Shown in pieces: positions 8,869-17,088 of a stretch of DNA of 64,000 nt. The notes under the pieces were generated by a model that had not been told where the DNA came from, searched no databases, and saw nothing but the letters and a program-made list of their open reading frames with translations. The position numbers and the translations under genes were made by a program. The DNA comes from a virus, in the IMG/VR virus record IMGVR_UViG_3300032268_000973, positions 119,358 to 183,357 of that record, one strand, 5' to 3'. Numbering within the stretch: the first letter of the stretch is position 1; each line of letters opens with the position of its first letter.

Positions 8869-11055
8869 ATGGCATATATTATTAAAAATACCGCGGGATT
8901 GATTAACACCAGATTGACTGATGTTGGTAGGAGAAATTTGTCCCAAGGTAATTTCAGTATTTCTTATTTTCAAATAGGAGATAGTGAAGTCAGTTACACT
9001 GCAGTCCCAAATTACAATCAAACAAATAATAATATTTTGATGCCAGCATTCAATGCTCAGAATGATACAGGGTCGCCACAGTCTAACAAACAAAATATAA
9101 AATATCCATATTACGTTCAAGGAACAACAGGCAATACATATGGTATTCCGTTTATGGATTCTAATTTCCAACAAGTTTATAACTCTGCTGGTGTAAAAGG
9201 TTTCTTCACCACAGGGACTACTGAGATTCAAACAAATTCGGCTTATACGATTACATCAAACTTTTGGGTTGATATGTCAACCGTTTCTGGACAAACTATA
9301 TTGGATATCGAATTTGATCCAAACGTTTGTGATTTAACAACAACAGGCACTCCATCGATAAATGATTTTGTTACAATAGTTTATGATGGTAATGGTGGTT
9401 GTGGGGACTTTGTAACAAATCAAATCTTAACCTATAAAATTCAAAATATGAGTCCTGTGACAGGCACAACAGGATCTACATTTACTTTGACATTGGATAG
9501 AGCTCTACCAAATTACGACTTTTTACCAGTTCAAACAAACTTCGCTAGACTATATGTTTATCCATCTGGAATGACTGAACTTTATGATTTTGTTACACCT
9601 GCACCATATTGGCAAACTGACACGTTGAATTTTGAGTCACCTTGTGATGTGAGCAACAGAGAGAATACTCCCATTTGGAACATGAATATCCCTTGGACTG
9701 AGAGTCCCGCAGGTTTGTTTAGTAACCAATACGAAGACTATACAAAATTTGGATCAGTATCTTATATCGGAACAAAGGAGTATTTGGGGTACAACGAACC
9801 ATCAGGTCAGACCGATACAAGCCAAGTTTTCTACTATAACTCTTTTGATGAAAAAATTATAGTTAGACCACAAGATCAGAAAGCAATTGCAATCATCCAC
9901 TACACAAATCAAGATATTGATCACGTGTATGGTGAGAAGTTCTCAACACAACCGTTCGACCCACAGAATCCAACAGATGATATTGGTTTGGCTAGACACC
10001 TCAAATTGTCGATCCCAACTTTGATGTGGCACAAATCAACTGGATCGACAATCGGTCAGACATTCTTTATCGATCCTCCAGGATATGATTTGTGTAAACC
10101 ATATTATATCAAGTCAACTAAGAATATTGATATGAATGATCCTGGTATTAGATATTTCCACTTATGGGACACTAACGCTGACTCCAATGGAAACCTTAAT
10201 AGAATAGGTAAAGTATTCCCTGATCAAGAAATTATTGTTATAGATGATGAAGAAGTTATTGCAGCATTGTCCTACAAGTCTAATAGAAATTTCACGTTGC
10301 CAGCACCTAAGGTTAATCTATTGACTCCGAATATTTGTGATACGGGGAATAGTTCAACTGGACTTATGACCGATCCAACCCAAAGATTGTGGGTTAGTTA
10401 TTTGTTCGAATCTCAGACTGGTGTTACAAGTTCTTTACATTGTAACTATTATTCTCAAGTTGTTGCAAATGATACTGTGACAGCAAACACTCAGAACGTT
10501 GCTGTAAGATTCGCAGGAGAATTTAATTTCTTAGGAACAAATCAGTTCACAGGATATACCGCCACATCAATGAAGATAATCTGTCAGCTCGTTACGGGAG
10601 ACACAAGACCATCACCGACGGCTTGGAGAGAGATAGATGTGACATCCGCAATGACTTTGTCAAATGGTTATATCACTCAAAATTCATTGACAGGAACTAC
10701 ATTCCAAATCACAGCAGATGACTACAACAATGCATCAATTTACCAACTACAAAATTATTTGGATATTCCATTGAACGGACAAACAAATGTATTGAACTTT
10801 GGAGACGAGTATTATTTTTATGGAAACTTTGAAACAGACATTTCTGCAACGATTTATGAGATGAAGTATCTCGTCAATTTAAACAGAAATCAGTTTACAG
10901 ATACATCCAATCCGACTTGGACAAAAGGATCAAAATCATATATTACTGAAATTGGTCTTTACGACTCCAACAAAGATCTTATAGTTATATCTAAGCTACA
11001 ATCACCAGAGTTACGTCAAGGAATTCAACAGTTCGTAGTAAAATTAGATTTTTAA
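8869..11055 (+). CDS. Phage structural protein, probably tail or baseplate associated
   Basis: 728 residues. The opening AGLINTRLTDVGRRNLSQG followed by ISYFQIGDSEVSY resembles the N-terminal TDxGRxxL...FxxGDxE motif of virion proteins in large T4-like phages. The rest is beta-rich, Thr/Asn-rich and of uniform composition. It closes the adhesin block, 26 bp after the previous gene, and precedes the recombination genes. The position and the motif support a tail, baseplate or fibre-connector role. The exact T4 counterpart cannot be named from sequence alone. Confidence 0.6.
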   Translation: MAYIIKNTAGLINTRLTDVGRRNLSQGNFSISYFQIGDSEVSYTAVPNYNQTNNNILMPAFNAQNDTGSPQSNKQNIKYPYYVQGTTGNTYGIPFMDSNFQQVYNSAGVKGFFTTGTTEIQTNSAYTITSNFWVDMSTVSGQTILDIEFDPNVCDLTTTGTPSINDFVTIVYDGNGGCGDFVTNQILTYKIQNMSPVTGTTGSTFTLTLDRALPNYDFLPVQTNFARLYVYPSGMTELYDFVTPAPYWQTDTLNFESPCDVSNRENTPIWNMNIPWTESPAGLFSNQYEDYTKFGSVSYIGTKEYLGYNEPSGQTDTSQVFYYNSFDEKIIVRPQDQKAIAIIHYTNQDIDHVYGEKFSTQPFDPQNPTDDIGLARHLKLSIPTLMWHKSTGSTIGQTFFIDPPGYDLCKPYYIKSTKNIDMNDPGIRYFHLWDTNADSNGNLNRIGKVFPDQEIIVIDDEEVIAALSYKSNRNFTLPAPKVNLLTPNICDTGNSSTGLMTDPTQRLWVSYLFESQTGVTSSLHCNYYSQVVANDTVTANTQNVAVRFAGEFNFLGTNQFTGYTATSMKIICQLVTGDTRPSPTAWREIDVTSAMTLSNGYITQNSLTGTTFQITADDYNNASIYQLQNYLDIPLNGQTNVLNFGDEYYFYGNFETDISATIYEMKYLVNLNRNQFTDTSNPTWTKGSKSYITEIGLYDSNKDLIVISKLQSPELRQGIQQFVVKLDF

Positions 11056-11058
11056 TTT

Positions 11059-11661
11059 ATGGGAAAAAATATCAGAAAGGATTCACCTAAAGTTCTTGGG
11101 CTTGATGTGTCGACTAAAACAATAGGATGGTCATTATTCGACATTGAAACTGGTAACTTATTGGAATTGACACACATTTCACCAGTTCCTAAACCTAAAG
11201 TCGAAAACAAAATCGAAGAACTTTTACTTAAGGGACACATCTTTAAGAAAAAGCTTGAGTCTTATGTTGATATGGGGATTCAATACGTGGTCATTGAAGA
11301 GCCATTATTGAACTCGAACAACGTTTACACTGTCGGGACCTTGTTAAGGTTCAATACGTTAATTTGTAAAGAAGTCTATGACGTTCTCGGAGTAGTTCCT
11401 GATTTCATTTCAACGTATAATTCAAGAAAATTTGCTTTTCCACACTTGGTCCAAGAAAATGACAAAGGTAAATTTGTATTGTTTGGAGGATTACCAAAGG
11501 ATATTGATAAAAAACAAATTATTTTAGAGTTAGTCGCCAAGAGAGAACCTCAAATCACGTGGCAATATACTAAGAACAACACATTAAAAAAAGAAAACTT
11601 CGATCAAACTGACGCTTATTGTGCGGCTTTGGGTTACATGAAGATGAAAGAAATTTGGTAA
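11059..11661 (+). CDS. RuvC-like Holliday junction resolvase (RNase H fold)
   Basis: 200 residues. Residues 12-24 (VLGLDVSTKTIGW) form the first RNase H strand with catalytic Asp16. VVIEEPL at 77-83 supplies Glu80/81, and FDQTDAYCAALGY at 181-193 supplies the terminal Asp pair (182/185). This is the standard RuvC-family arrangement. The likely role is cleavage of branched DNA during recombination-dependent replication and before packaging, the job of T4 endonuclease VII. It begins 3 bp after the structural gene and heads the DNA-metabolism run. Confidence 0.8.
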   Translation: MGKNIRKDSPKVLGLDVSTKTIGWSLFDIETGNLLELTHISPVPKPKVENKIEELLLKGHIFKKKLESYVDMGIQYVVIEEPLLNSNNVYTVGTLLRFNTLICKEVYDVLGVVPDFISTYNSRKFAFPHLVQENDKGKFVLFGGLPKDIDKKQIILELVAKREPQITWQYTKNNTLKKENFDQTDAYCAALGYMKMKEIW

Positions 11662-11684
11662 ACAAATTTTTTTTCGTATCTTAG
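11654..11684 (+). promoter_or_regulatory. Bacteroidota-type promoter before the 11689 gene
   Basis: TTTG at 11654-11657, 19-bp spacer, TATCTTAG at 11677-11684 (TAnnTTTG with one change), then 4 nt to the ATG at 11689, which implies a nearly leaderless mRNA. The TTTG lies in the end of the resolvase gene. Confidence 0.6.
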
Positions 11685-11688
11685 CCTC

Positions 11689-12051
11689 ATGGCACTACAG
11701 ACATCACAATCCAAGTTAAGAAGGACCTTACTTAAGAAACATTGTAAGGTAAAAATCGACGAAAGATACATTCGTGGAGAAGTTTCCATTATTGGATACC
11801 GTAAATACTCTTGCAGAGAAGAAATCGACATCGAATTTCGAGGTGAAATTAGTGCCAGAGTTGGGTATATATCACCTGATAAATGGTATAGTTTGGAGGA
11901 AATGGAAAAAGTCAAAAACCAAATTTCCAAGGTAAAACTTACTAGATTTCTCAAAAGAAGGTTGTTTTATCCCGTGAGCAATAAGTTGGCGTATTTCAGT
12001 ATCAATCTACATGTTTCCACAGATATCAAGAAAGTCAAATGGGTTGGTTGA
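11689..12051 (+). CDS. Hypothetical basic phage protein
   Basis: 120 residues, rich in Lys and Arg, with a beta-strand-like core (RYIRGEVSIIGYRKYSCREE, then DIEFRGEISARVGY). I do not recognise a family. It has its own promoter 4 nt upstream of the ATG and overlaps the start of the small membrane protein at 12039. Its place between resolvase and primase suggests an accessory DNA-metabolism role, but nothing in the sequence shows this. Confidence 0.6.
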   Translation: MALQTSQSKLRRTLLKKHCKVKIDERYIRGEVSIIGYRKYSCREEIDIEFRGEISARVGYISPDKWYSLEEMEKVKNQISKVKLTRFLKRRLFYPVSNKLAYFSINLHVSTDIKKVKWVG

Positions 12052-12194
12052 TAATCTATTCAATTTGTTTATTTACGACAATTTTATTTTTTGTGACTTT
12101 TCACCTGTTTGAAGAATATTTGAAAGAAGATCATCCAATTATGATTTGGTGGAGAAAACATATCGTTGGTCGTCAGGATGATATTCTCAAATAA
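12039..12194 (+). CDS. Small single-pass membrane protein
   Basis: 51 residues, ATG overlapping the last 13 bp of the preceding gene. Residues 3-24 are a continuous hydrophobic stretch (IIYSICLFTTILFFVTF) followed by a charged tail (EEYLKEDHP, RKHIVGRQDD). Translational coupling and a clean transmembrane profile support it as real. Function unknown. Confidence 0.55.
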   Translation: MGWLIIYSICLFTTILFFVTFHLFEEYLKEDHPIMIWWRKHIVGRQDDILK

Positions 12195-12199
12195 TTTAT

Positions 12200-12207
12200 T
12201 ATATTTG
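12200..12207 (+). promoter_or_regulatory. -7 box of the primase promoter
   Basis: Perfect TATATTTG (TAnnTTTG), ending 4 nt before the ATG at 12212. No convincing TTTG lies at the usual distance upstream. The spacing to the start codon equals that at 11689, 20863 and 31883. Confidence 0.55.
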
Positions 12208-12211
12208 TTTG

Positions 12212-13126
12212 ATGAGCGATGAAGTTGAAGTTTTAGTAGAATTACTCACAGAGTTTCTTGGTGACTTTCACCAACACTACGAATCAAAAGGTCAAATATC
12301 ATTTGACTGTCCTGTCTGTGCTCAAGAAAAAGGATTGGACGGTGGTGATGGTAAAGGTAACTTGGAAATCAACTACGGTAAACACGTTTATAAGTGTTGG
12401 TCTTGTGGTGAGACTCACGGAACTCACGGACCATTGGGTAAACTATTTGACCAGTATGCGACCAAAGGACAAAAGAAAGTTTACAACTTAATCAAACCTG
12501 AGGAACTCAAGCAAGAGGATATCAAACGACCCAAACTCAGATTGCCCGAAGGTTACACAACCTTCCAAGATTCCAACCCAAGATTCATTCCACACATGGA
12601 GGCATACAGATACCTCCAATCAAGAGGTATTACTGATGAAATGATTGAGAGGTTCAAGATAGGATATACCGTAAGTGGTGACTTTGCTTATAGAATTATT
12701 GTACCATCCTTCAACAAGGAAGGAGTGTTAAATTATTTTACTGCCAGATCTTGGGTCCCCAAGAAAATGAAGTATAAGAACCCTTCAGTTCCCAAAGATG
12801 AGATAATCTTCAATGAGAGTTTAATTGATTGGGATAAGGACGTATATTTGTGTGAAGGACCATTTGACTCCTTATTCTTATCCAACTCTATTGTGATGTT
12901 AGGAAAAAAAATGAGTAAATTGCTTTTCGAAACTTTGTATTCGAAGGCGAATGCTAACATAATTATTTGTTGTGACGGAGATGCTTTCGAAGATGGATTA
13001 AGAGTTTACCAAGAATTGAATGGGGGTAGATTATACAATAAAATTAAAATAGTGAAATTACCCATTGATAAGGATGTCTGCGACCTCAGAGGTCAGATTG
13101 ATGAGTATTATTATGAAATGAGATAA
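12212..13126 (+). CDS. DNA primase, DnaG type (zinc finger plus TOPRIM)
   Basis: 304 residues. A CHC2-like zinc-binding domain has CPVC at about 33-36 and CWSC at about 62-65. A primase core follows, and a TOPRIM domain with VYLCEGPFDSLFL (catalytic Glu, about 210-222) and IIICCDGDAFEDG (acidic pair, about 250-262). It synthesises RNA primers for lagging-strand replication, as T4 gp61 does. The length fits phage primases without a helicase domain. A TTG codon lies just upstream in frame, but the ATG at 12212, 4 nt after a -7 box, is preferred. The stop overlaps the next ATG. Confidence 0.88.
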   Translation: MSDEVEVLVELLTEFLGDFHQHYESKGQISFDCPVCAQEKGLDGGDGKGNLEINYGKHVYKCWSCGETHGTHGPLGKLFDQYATKGQKKVYNLIKPEELKQEDIKRPKLRLPEGYTTFQDSNPRFIPHMEAYRYLQSRGITDEMIERFKIGYTVSGDFAYRIIVPSFNKEGVLNYFTARSWVPKKMKYKNPSVPKDEIIFNESLIDWDKDVYLCEGPFDSLFLSNSIVMLGKKMSKLLFETLYSKANANIIICCDGDAFEDGLRVYQELNGGRLYNKIKIVKLPIDKDVCDLRGQIDEYYYEMR

Positions 13127-13968
13127 TGACAGATTTAAAGGAGATATCTAAAGAGATTCGAAGTATAATTTTTGATAGACAAAATCAATTAGGGTTAACT
13201 TTCGAAGAAGAACAACACTTGTATACAATGAATGGAAAGTCAGATTGGCCCTCCGTTTCAAAAGTATTAAAAAAATTCTATCGAGAGTTCCCAACTCAAG
13301 AAGCCGCATACAATAAAGCTGGTGGTGACCCATATAAGCAACAAGCCTTGATTGAAGAATGGGAAGCCGCTGGCAGGTATTCAACCAACTTGGGAAGTAG
13401 AGTTCACTACGAGCTCGAAAAGTTTCTTATTGAACAAAATGGTTCGTATAAAGAAATCAGAAAGCCAATTTTCGAATGTGACCTTACTCAACTAATGAAG
13501 AGTGACAATATGATTATGGGAGGCAAAAGGTATTTGGAACTTATGGAAAGCCGAAACTTAGTTCTTTTGGATACTGAAATGGTTTTGGGTGACCCGACCT
13601 TAGGATATGTTGGACAACCAGATAAAGTTTGGTTGACGTATAATAAAAAGGGGGATGACTTCGGGTTGTTGATTACAGATTGGAAAACAAATAAGAAAAA
13701 GAATTTCCAAGAGACAAGTTATACCGATAGAATGTATGAACCATTTAAAAAATATCCTAACACTGCACTTGGCCACTATTACCTTCAACTACCATTGTAT
13801 GGTAAGTTATTATTAAAAATGTTGGAAGGAACAAAGTATGAAAATATCAAACTTTATGGGTGTATCATATCTCATTTACAGGAAGATACTTTTTTTTCTG
13901 AATACAGAGTTCCACAAGATGTGATCGATCTCATCTTAGAAATGGATATCCGAGAATATCTGAAATGA
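13126..13968 (+). CDS. PD-(D/E)XK nuclease (RecB/Cas4-like)
   Basis: 280 residues. The RecB-nuclease motif order is visible: a helix with LGSRVHYELEKFL (motif His, about residue 88), LLDTEMVL, GYVGQPDKVWL with the first Asp, and LLITDWKTNKKK supplying the D...E/D-X-K core. A Gln/Tyr pair sits in the late helix GHYYLQLPLYGKLL. Such phage enzymes act as exonucleases on DNA ends in recombination or host DNA degradation. It shares the A of the primase stop codon as its start, so the two are translationally coupled. Confidence 0.8.
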   Translation: MTDLKEISKEIRSIIFDRQNQLGLTFEEEQHLYTMNGKSDWPSVSKVLKKFYREFPTQEAAYNKAGGDPYKQQALIEEWEAAGRYSTNLGSRVHYELEKFLIEQNGSYKEIRKPIFECDLTQLMKSDNMIMGGKRYLELMESRNLVLLDTEMVLGDPTLGYVGQPDKVWLTYNKKGDDFGLLITDWKTNKKKNFQETSYTDRMYEPFKKYPNTALGHYYLQLPLYGKLLLKMLEGTKYENIKLYGCIISHLQEDTFFSEYRVPQDVIDLILEMDIREYLK

Positions 13969-13971
13969 GAT

Positions 13972-14002
13972 TTTGAATTCACCCAAAAAATTCTTACCTT
14001 TG
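13972..14002 (+). promoter_or_regulatory. Consensus promoter before the 14026 gene
   Basis: TTTG at 13972-13975, 19-bp spacer, TACCTTTG at 13995-14002. This is the full Bacteroidota -33/-7 pattern, 23 nt upstream of the ATG at 14026. Confidence 0.7.
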
Positions 14003-14025
14003 ATTCATATCTAAAATGAAAAAAT

Positions 14026-14901
14026 ATGTCAAAGGTAGACGATTTACGGCAGAAGTATCAAATAGTTGCTAAATCTACGTTCAATAAGTTTGTCGAAGGA
14101 GATAAAACACCAACCAAGAAGTATTTGGAGTATATGCTAAAGGCATGGACTGAGCGTCAAGATTATACTCATAAAAGAACAATTGGAGGTATTATCGAAA
14201 ACGTTCTTCTATTCGATGCGTTAATCCCATATATTGAAAACAAAGACATTTATTCAAAGGAATATTCGGACTATCGAAATTTAGAACATACCGTAATCAA
14301 AGCCCAAGAAACTAAAGAAGAAAAATCTTTTGTTAGGAAAGATCATATTAAAGTTCTAATCGAAAACGAACGATTCCTCTTACTAATTCCAATAACACAT
14401 CAAGGTTCTGTGAAGTATGGGGCTAACACCAAATGGTGCACGACAACAAGAGGGAACGACAACCTATTCAACAAATATTCCAAGGAGGGAATATTAGCGT
14501 ATTTGGTCGATAAAGAAGGGAATAAACATGAAGACTTCAAGAAAATCGCATTCAGTATGAATTTTGCTAATTCGGGATTGAATGAAAATTTCACCATCTA
14601 TGATGTGAAAGATAGATATACTGGTGAAACTATGATGGTTGAAAAGGGTTGGAACTTTGAAGACTTATTTCATGTTTTTTCCGCACTCAGATACGTATTT
14701 TACAAGACGAAAGAATATAAAAAGAATAAAGATTTTGTTGATTCTTTTGTGAAAACAGTAAGTTCATTGGACATTGATAAGTTCGAAAAATGTTTTAATA
14801 AACTTGATGAAACATCAAGTGATGAGTATATTAAAGAAACTAAAACTAAAATTGAAACATTCGTTTCAGCAATAAAAAAATCTAAATATGGAAATAAATA
14901 A
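14026..14901 (+). CDS. WCT-motif protein 1 (unknown function)
   Basis: 291 residues. The centre carries VKYGANTKWCTTTRGNDN, then FNKYSKEGILAYLVDKEG and KIAFSMNF, a block that reappears in the genes at 32768 and 39194. The first 90 residues are helical and charged, and the last 70 form a Lys/Glu helix. The invariant Gly..TKWCT and the following aromatic/Gly pattern suggest a compact fold with a conserved Cys. I know of no established function for it. It is driven by a consensus promoter and overlaps the next start by 14 bp. Confidence 0.7.
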   Translation: MSKVDDLRQKYQIVAKSTFNKFVEGDKTPTKKYLEYMLKAWTERQDYTHKRTIGGIIENVLLFDALIPYIENKDIYSKEYSDYRNLEHTVIKAQETKEEKSFVRKDHIKVLIENERFLLLIPITHQGSVKYGANTKWCTTTRGNDNLFNKYSKEGILAYLVDKEGNKHEDFKKIAFSMNFANSGLNENFTIYDVKDRYTGETMMVEKGWNFEDLFHVFSALRYVFYKTKEYKKNKDFVDSFVKTVSSLDIDKFEKCFNKLDETSSDEYIKETKTKIETFVSAIKKSKYGNK

Positions 14902-15124
14902 ACCAAAACTCAACTTACGGGAGGTCCCAACGGTTAAATGTGATAATTGTGGTGGAATATACTTCAGAGAGGTAACTTATCTTAAACTTGTTCCAAAACT
15001 TTTGGTAGGCGCCGCTGAAGATACAACCGTTCCATTCCCAATTTACAAATGTGATTCTTGTGGACACGTCAACAAGGGTTTCAATCCTTTTGAGGATAAA
15101 GATAAAGTTTCATTGGAAGCGTAA
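14888..15124 (+). CDS. Small zinc-ribbon protein
   Basis: 78 residues with two CxxC knuckles, VKCDNCGGIYF at 17-27 and YKCDSCGHVNKG at about 53-64, spaced as in a zinc ribbon. It may bind nucleic acid or bridge proteins. It overlaps the preceding gene by 14 bp and ends 5 bp before the SbcD-like nuclease. Confidence 0.65.
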   Translation: MEINKPKLNLREVPTVKCDNCGGIYFREVTYLKLVPKLLVGAAEDTTVPFPIYKCDSCGHVNKGFNPFEDKDKVSLEA

Positions 15125-15129
15125 AGTTA

Positions 15130-15909
15130 ATGATTAAGAGACTAATACATTTTTCTGACTTACACATCAGGCTTTTCAAGGACCACGATTTATATCGATC
15201 GGTCCTTGAATTTGCTTTAAAGGAGTGGCAAACACTTCAACCCGATCGAATTGTTTTCACTGGTGACTTGGTGCATTCCAAAAATCAAATGACACCAGAG
15301 TTAATTGAATTTGTGGCTTGGATTCTCTCTGAGTGTTCTAAAATTGCAAAGACAATAGTTATTATAGGGAACCACGACTTTCTTGAAAACAACAATACGA
15401 GATTGGATGCTCTTACTCCAATCATTGATTCATTGAATAATGAAAACATTGTTTATCTCAAGAATCGAGGAGTCTATGAGGATGAGAACATTAATTGGTG
15501 TGTATATTCTTTGATGGAACATAACATTCAACCTGATATTCAGAAGTCGAAGAATAAGAATATTGGTTTATTTCATGGACCTGTCACTGGTCTTTACACC
15601 GATATTGGATATAAGTTCGAGGATGGGTTTGATGTGTCCAAGTTCAAGGGATGCGACTTAGTTTTGTGTGGTGACATTCACAAGAGACAAGTGTTTGATA
15701 TTCCTGGAGGAAATAAAGCATATATGGTTGGATCAACAATTCAACAAAACTTTGGCGAGAAAGTAACCAAACACGGATATGGAGTTTATGATATTGAGAA
15801 AGATCAATATGACTTTGTCGATCTTCCAAATCCAAAACCTTTCTTATCATTTTACATAAACTCAATCGACAACTTAGTTGACGGAACCGAGAAACTTGTG
15901 AATTACTAA
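15130..15909 (+). CDS. SbcD/Mre11-type nuclease, T4 gp47-like
   Basis: 259 residues. Calcineurin-type metallophosphoesterase motifs appear in order: FSDLHIR (Asp10, His12), FTGDLVH, IIGNHDF, GLFHGPV and LCGDIHKRQ. It is the nuclease subunit of the Mre11-Rad50/SbcCD-like complex (T4 gp46/47) that resects double-strand breaks in recombination-dependent replication. Its ATPase partner lies at 17089, separated by three small genes. The length lacks the capping domain of full bacterial SbcD. It is immediately followed by the next start, TAA then ATG. Confidence 0.85.
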   Translation: MIKRLIHFSDLHIRLFKDHDLYRSVLEFALKEWQTLQPDRIVFTGDLVHSKNQMTPELIEFVAWILSECSKIAKTIVIIGNHDFLENNNTRLDALTPIIDSLNNENIVYLKNRGVYEDENINWCVYSLMEHNIQPDIQKSKNKNIGLFHGPVTGLYTDIGYKFEDGFDVSKFKGCDLVLCGDIHKRQVFDIPGGNKAYMVGSTIQQNFGEKVTKHGYGVYDIEKDQYDFVDLPNPKPFLSFYINSIDNLVDGTEKLVNY

Positions 15910-16524
15910 ATGGAATACAAACTCAATCTTTCTTCTACTCAGAACACTGATCTCGTATCTTATTGTAATCTTAATGACTTAAGGATTAGTGAGGTGATTA
16001 AGAAATCATACCTCGAAGGATTTAATATTGAGAGGTATGGTTTGTTAAATACGGGGGGAACTCGCGAAAAACAGGTGGAAAAGGAGGTTATTGTTGAAAA
16101 ACGGGTGGAGATTCCTGTGGAGGTTATTAAGGAAGTGGTGAGGATTGAATACGTTGAAGTTGAAAAACCAATTGAAGTAATCAAAGAGGTTATTGTTGAT
16201 AGAATTGTAGAAAAGGTTGTTGAGGTTATCAAAGAAGTCCCTGTAATACAACAACTCGAAACAAAGGAACCTGAGGTTAAAGAGATTATTCGAGAGGTTG
16301 AAGTTATTAAAGAGGTAGTTATTGAAAAGGAAGGTGACAGTAGTTTGAAATCAAAGTTGGACGCGCTTCAACTAACAGTTCAAAAACTCAAACAAGATAA
16401 CATCGAGAAAGATAAAAAAATTAAAGAGTACGAACAAACCATTCAAGATATCCAAAAATTTCAAGAAGAAAAGAAGGCGATGTTCCTGAGAGGTTCAAAC
16501 TTAGATGATAAATTATATAAATAA
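15910..16524 (+). CDS. Coiled-coil protein with VEVIKEV repeats
   Basis: 204 residues. Residues about 55-145 consist of irregular repeats of the pattern (V/I)E(V/K)(V/I)(I/V)KEV (for example VEIPVEVIKEVV, IEVIKEVIVDR, VEVIKEVPVI), followed by a heptad-like coiled coil (LDALQLTVQKLKQDN). No catalytic motif is visible. Sitting between the gp47- and gp46-like genes suggests an accessory partner of that complex, but this is inferred from position only. The alternating V/E/K pattern could form an extended beta or helical rod. Confidence 0.65.
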   Translation: MEYKLNLSSTQNTDLVSYCNLNDLRISEVIKKSYLEGFNIERYGLLNTGGTREKQVEKEVIVEKRVEIPVEVIKEVVRIEYVEVEKPIEVIKEVIVDRIVEKVVEVIKEVPVIQQLETKEPEVKEIIREVEVIKEVVIEKEGDSSLKSKLDALQLTVQKLKQDNIEKDKKIKEYEQTIQDIQKFQEEKKAMFLRGSNLDDKLYK

Positions 16525-16529
16525 AAATT

Positions 16530-16880
16530 ATGGTACAAATATTAATATGGATGATAATGGCTTATGGTATGAGCAACATCCTCGTTTATGGTAGTATTTT
16601 CAATAGACCAAGAAATGCAATAAACAGATGGGCGGCAGATGTTGACTCAATTCTCCAAGATTTTTGGATATTCTTATCCGATATGTTAAGATGTATGATG
16701 TGTACATCAACTTGGGTTGGATTCTTTATAGGAATTTTTGTATATTCTCCTTGGAATATAATCATTGGGGAATCATTATGGTACTCTTGGTTTTTTGATG
16801 GTATGTTTGCTTCAGGAGCCGTATGGGCAATAAATGCAATCGTAGAATGGTTTGAAGTAAACCGTCCAAAATCAGAATAA
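16530..16880 (+). CDS. Membrane protein with CxxC motif
   Basis: 116 residues with hydrophobic segments near 4-20, 68-82 and 88-105. The loop MLRCMMCTSTWVGFF (about 53-67) has the CxxCxxxWxG pattern of small membrane proteins such as the DUF1360 type. It lies inside the recombination operon; function unknown. Confidence 0.65.
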   Translation: MVQILIWMIMAYGMSNILVYGSIFNRPRNAINRWAADVDSILQDFWIFLSDMLRCMMCTSTWVGFFIGIFVYSPWNIIIGESLWYSWFFDGMFASGAVWAINAIVEWFEVNRPKSE

Positions 16881-16897
16881 ATTAAACAACAATACAA

Positions 16898-17086
16898 ATG
16901 GGAAAATCAAAAGTAAGAGGTGGTGCTAAGACTCACAGAAAAAGAGTTGCAAACAGAAACCAAAATATTAAGACACAGCAATCTGCAATTCAGAAACTTT
17001 TCAATGAAACAATGAAACTTCAAATGGAAGAGTTTAAGAAAAAACAAGAATCTGAACAAAACGGAACTTCTGAACCACAACAATAA
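16898..17086 (+). CDS. Small basic protein
   Basis: 62 residues, very basic at the N-terminus (GKSKVRGGAKTHRKRVANRN), then a Gln/Lys-rich helix. The composition fits a nucleic-acid-binding or ribosome-associated peptide. It sits 2 bp before the gp46-like ATPase gene. Function unknown. Confidence 0.6.
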   Translation: MGKSKVRGGAKTHRKRVANRNQNIKTQQSAIQKLFNETMKLQMEEFKKKQESEQNGTSEPQQ

Positions 17087-17088
17087 AA

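Noticed and set aside
16022-16260. Minus-strand frames rich in Thr, Ile and Ser or in Asn and Phe
   Set aside because: Mirror images of the VEVIKEV repeat codons.
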